Source: Faecalicatena_A orotica (GTDB taxonomy: Bacteria; Bacillota; Clostridia; Lachnospirales; Lachnospiraceae). Taken from it: a DNA stretch of 64,000 nt. The notes beneath the pieces were generated by a model. That model was given only the letters and a program-made list of their open reading frames with translations, did not search any database and was not told where the DNA came from. The stretch is from assembly GCF_040545875.1 (NCBI RefSeq), contig NZ_JBEPMR010000003.1, one strand, 5' to 3'. The translations under genes were made by a program, and so were the position numbers. The first letter of the stretch is position 1; each line of letters starts with the position of its first letter. Shown in pieces: positions 61,770 to 64,000 of this stretch.

Positions 61770-63437
61770 TTATTTCGGTAATCTGAACGAACTCTTAAGC
61801 GAAACAATCCGGTTGAACACAAGCGCGTCCGGTGCGGAATCTTTTGCGTCAATACAGAAATAACCGTTTCTGACAAACTGGAAACTGTCATAGGCCTTCG
61901 CATCACCGAAACTCGGCTCCACATAACAGTCTTTCAAAATCTTAAGAGAATCCGGGTTCAGGTTCAGGGAACCGTCTTCCTTATTATAAACCCCCTTCTC
62001 TTCATCCACGAGGTTCTCGTAAAGTCTGACTTCCGCTTTTACCGCATAAGGAGCCGGTACCCAGTGGATCGTCCCCTTTACTTTTCTTCCTGTAAATCCG
62101 CTTCCGCACTTTGTCTCCGGATCGTAGGTACAGTGTATCTCAGTAACATTCCCATCCTCATCCTTTACAAAGCTTTCACATTTTACAAAGTATGCATGCA
62201 TCAGACGGACTTCATTGCCCGGGAACAGACGGAAATACTTCTTCGGCGGTTCTTCCATGAAGTCTTCTCTTTCGATATAAAGTTCCCTGCAGAATGGGAC
62301 CTTCCTGCTGCCAAGTTCTTCATTCTCCAGATTATTAGCCACATCGAGATACTCAACTTCTCCTTCCGGATAGTTGTCAATCACAAGCTTGATCGGATCC
62401 AATACAGCCATCATACGCGGCTTCTTCATCTTCAGGTCCTCGCGGATGCAGTATTCCAGCATTGCATAATCGACAGAACTCTGGCTCTTGGACACGCCGC
62501 ACATGTCAATGAACATCTTGATCGATTCCGGCGTGAACCCCCTTCTCCTCAGGGCCGCAATCGATACGAGGCGCGGATCATCCCAGCCGTCCACAATGCC
62601 GTCTTCCACAAGTTTTTTAATATAACGCTTCCCTGTCACAACATTTGTCAGGTACAGCTTTGAAAATTCAATCTGTCTCGGCGGCTGGACGAATTCACAC
62701 TCTTTGACTACCCAGTCATACAGCGGCCTGTGGTCCTCAAACTCCAGAGTACAGATGGAATGTGTAATTCCTTCAATCGCATCCTCCAGAGGGTGGGCGA
62801 AGTCGTACATCGGGTACACACACCATTTATCCCCCGTATTATGGTGGGACATACGTGCGACACGGTAAATGATCGGGTCTCTCATGTTGATATTCGGAGA
62901 CGCCATATCAATCTTCGCGCGCAGGACCTTTTCCCCGTCCTTGTACTTTCCATCCTTCATATTCTGGAATAATTCCAGATTTTCCTCTACAGAACGATTC
63001 CTGTAGGGACTGTCCTTGCCCGGCTCCGTCAGCGTCCCCCTGTATTCACGGATTTCCTCCGGTGAAAGGTCGCATACATACGCTTTGCCCTTCTTAATAA
63101 GCTTCACCGCATATTCATACATCTGATCAAAATAATCGGATGCAAAATACAGATGGTCTTTCCAGTCGGCCCCAAGCCACTGAATATCTTCCTTAATTGA
63201 TTCCACAAACTCCACTTTCTCTTTCGTCGGGTTCGTATCGTCAAAACGCATATGGAATGTTCCATTATATTCCTGTGCCAGTCCATAATTCAAGAGAATG
63301 GACTTGGCATGTCCTATATGCAGGTACCCGTTCGGCTCCGGCGGGAACCTTGTACAGACATGGTCATATACACCTTCTGCCAGATCTTTGTCTATTTCCT
63401 GCTCAATAAAATTCTTTGAAACTGTCTCGTTTGCCAT
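61770..63437 (-). CDS. glnS: Glutaminyl-tRNA synthetase
   Basis: This 555-residue class I synthetase has the HIGH motif in PPEPNGYLHIGHAKS, a KMSKS-position motif GKRYIKKL, and C-terminal beta-barrel anticodon-binding domains. The start is the ATG at 63435-63437 with GAGGAGG upstream. The open frame continues about 450 bases further upstream, but that part has no GlnRS similarity. The presence of glnS is consistent with many Clostridia that charge tRNA-Gln directly. Confidence 0.96.
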   Translation of the reverse strand: MANETVSKNFIEQEIDKDLAEGVYDHVCTRFPPEPNGYLHIGHAKSILLNYGLAQEYNGTFHMRFDDTNPTKEKVEFVESIKEDIQWLGADWKDHLYFASDYFDQMYEYAVKLIKKGKAYVCDLSPEEIREYRGTLTEPGKDSPYRNRSVEENLELFQNMKDGKYKDGEKVLRAKIDMASPNINMRDPIIYRVARMSHHNTGDKWCVYPMYDFAHPLEDAIEGITHSICTLEFEDHRPLYDWVVKECEFVQPPRQIEFSKLYLTNVVTGKRYIKKLVEDGIVDGWDDPRLVSIAALRRRGFTPESIKMFIDMCGVSKSQSSVDYAMLEYCIREDLKMKKPRMMAVLDPIKLVIDNYPEGEVEYLDVANNLENEELGSRKVPFCRELYIEREDFMEEPPKKYFRLFPGNEVRLMHAYFVKCESFVKDEDGNVTEIHCTYDPETKCGSGFTGRKVKGTIHWVPAPYAVKAEVRLYENLVDEEKGVYNKEDGSLNLNPDSLKILKDCYVEPSFGDAKAYDSFQFVRNGYFCIDAKDSAPDALVFNRIVSLKSSFRLPK

Positions 63438-63576
63438 AGTTTCCTCCTCAAGTACTAACATTCTGCCAACTATCTTACCATAAAATGTATGCAACGACAA
63501 GGACCGGAAAACAATATTTTCATTTCCTTTTCCACGACATTGTGATATACTGTTGTGGTTTAAAGCGAAAAAGAAT

Positions 63577-63596
63577 TTCAAAGGGGTCTGACCTCT
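63577..63596. repeat. Short palindromic repeat, copy 2
   Basis: It matches 18 of 20 bases of the copy at 58083 and lies in the leader of the symporter gene. Confidence 0.5.
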
Positions 63597-63632
63597 TTGC
63601 GGTCCGTTTTCTGATAACTTGGGAGGTTTTGT

Positions 63633-64000
63633 ATGAAAAGAGAAAAATTTGGTTCCCGCCTTGGGTTTATTCTGGTTTCTGCCGGATGTGCCATCGGACT
63701 GGGGAACGTCTGGAAATTCCCGTATATGGCGGGGAAATTCGGCGGTGCGGCTTTTATTCTGATATATCTGATTTTCCTTGCAATTCTTGGAATGCCGATC
63801 ATTGTCTGTGAGTTCAGTGTCGGCCGCGCCAGCCAGAAAAGCATTGCTACTTCTTATAATGCCCTTGAACCGGAGGGAACGCGCTGGCACTTTACGCGCT
63901 GGTTTGCGATTGCCGGTAATTACATACTCGTGATGTTTTACTCGATGGTGGGTGGGTGGATGCTTTACTACTGCTTCCGTATGGCAAAGGGGGACTTTGC
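63633..64000 (+). CDS. Sodium:neurotransmitter symporter family transporter (partial)
   Basis: The first 122 residues of an NSS/SNF-family sodium-coupled amino-acid transporter; the gene runs off the right edge. The signature of helix 1, GCAIGLGNVWKFPY, is complete, followed by GGAAFILIYL of helix 2. GGGAGG lies 8 bases before the ATG. Bacterial members carry amino acids such as Trp, Leu or Tyr; the substrate is not visible here. Confidence 0.93.
   Translation, partial: MKREKFGSRLGFILVSAGCAIGLGNVWKFPYMAGKFGGAAFILIYLIFLAILGMPIIVCEFSVGRASQKSIATSYNALEPEGTRWHFTRWFAIAGNYILVMFYSMVGGWMLYYCFRMAKGDF

Noticed and set aside
63438..63890. N-terminal extension of about 150 residues on glnS
   Set aside because: A GAGGAGG site and ATG precede the conserved start of the synthetase. 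The extension has no GlnRS similarity and overlaps the promoter and coding region of the divergent symporter.

Overview
The window looks like a chromosomal segment of a gut-type Clostridia, most likely Lachnospiraceae. The evidence is strong AGGAGG ribosome binding sites, moderate GC, TTG and GTG starts, a T-box, a cobalamin riboswitch, DUF1540 and DUF4869 proteins, GPH-type sugar symporters, YesM/YesN two-component genes and many glycosidases. Nearly all genes lie on the minus strand. I saw no rRNA, tRNA or CRISPR array.

Layout. 1-1521: 5' part of an AAA ATPase / PD-(D/E)XK protein that runs off the left edge. 1727-6520: alpha-galactoside locus (AraC regulator, GPH symporter, GH36). 6550-16543: an eight-gene operon plus its regulator that matches C-glycoside deglycosylation gene sets (puerarin dgp and flavone dfg type), with two complete alpha/beta C-deglycosidase pairs, two Gfo/Idh/MocA dehydrogenases, a third TIM-barrel isomerase and a GPH symporter. 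The divided AraC-type regulator upstream carries a GH39-like domain that has lost its acid/base glutamate. 16735-26970: a cobalamin-riboswitch operon with a CobW GTPase, four uroporphyrinogen-decarboxylase-family methyltransferases, one corrinoid protein, a corrinoid reactivase and a MetNIQ importer, so a B12-dependent demethylation pathway tied to uptake of a methionine-like compound.

27076-29702 is accessory: a second AAA/PD-(D/E)XK protein, a truncated P-loop fragment, a frameshifted DUF4869 gene and a 197-bp multi-hairpin miniature transposon with 8-bp target duplications that landed in the 3' end of a GH43 gene. 29642-42273 is a glycan locus aimed at L-arabinose-containing plant glycans (GH43, GH127, GH95-like, YesN-type regulator, frameshifted YesM-type kinase, CUT1 ABC importer). 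42480-46216 is a decay and insertion zone (broken MarR, truncated MATE, IS1634-like remnant, small coiled-coil genes, an AT-rich HEPN-like orphan, a nested palindrome).

46317-64000 is mostly core: metA (acetyl type), an AI-2E family permease, DUF1540, thrS behind a T-box shared with an aldo/keto reductase, a DUF2798 gene behind an unassigned structured leader, YdcF, a SEC-C protein, a MerR membrane regulator, purA, cardiolipin synthase, a MocR regulator, glnS and the start of a sodium:solute symporter at the right edge.

The most interesting parts are the doubled C-glycoside operon, the corrinoid operon with four URO-D paralogues and MetNIQ, the miniature transposon and the 53.1-kb leader RNA.
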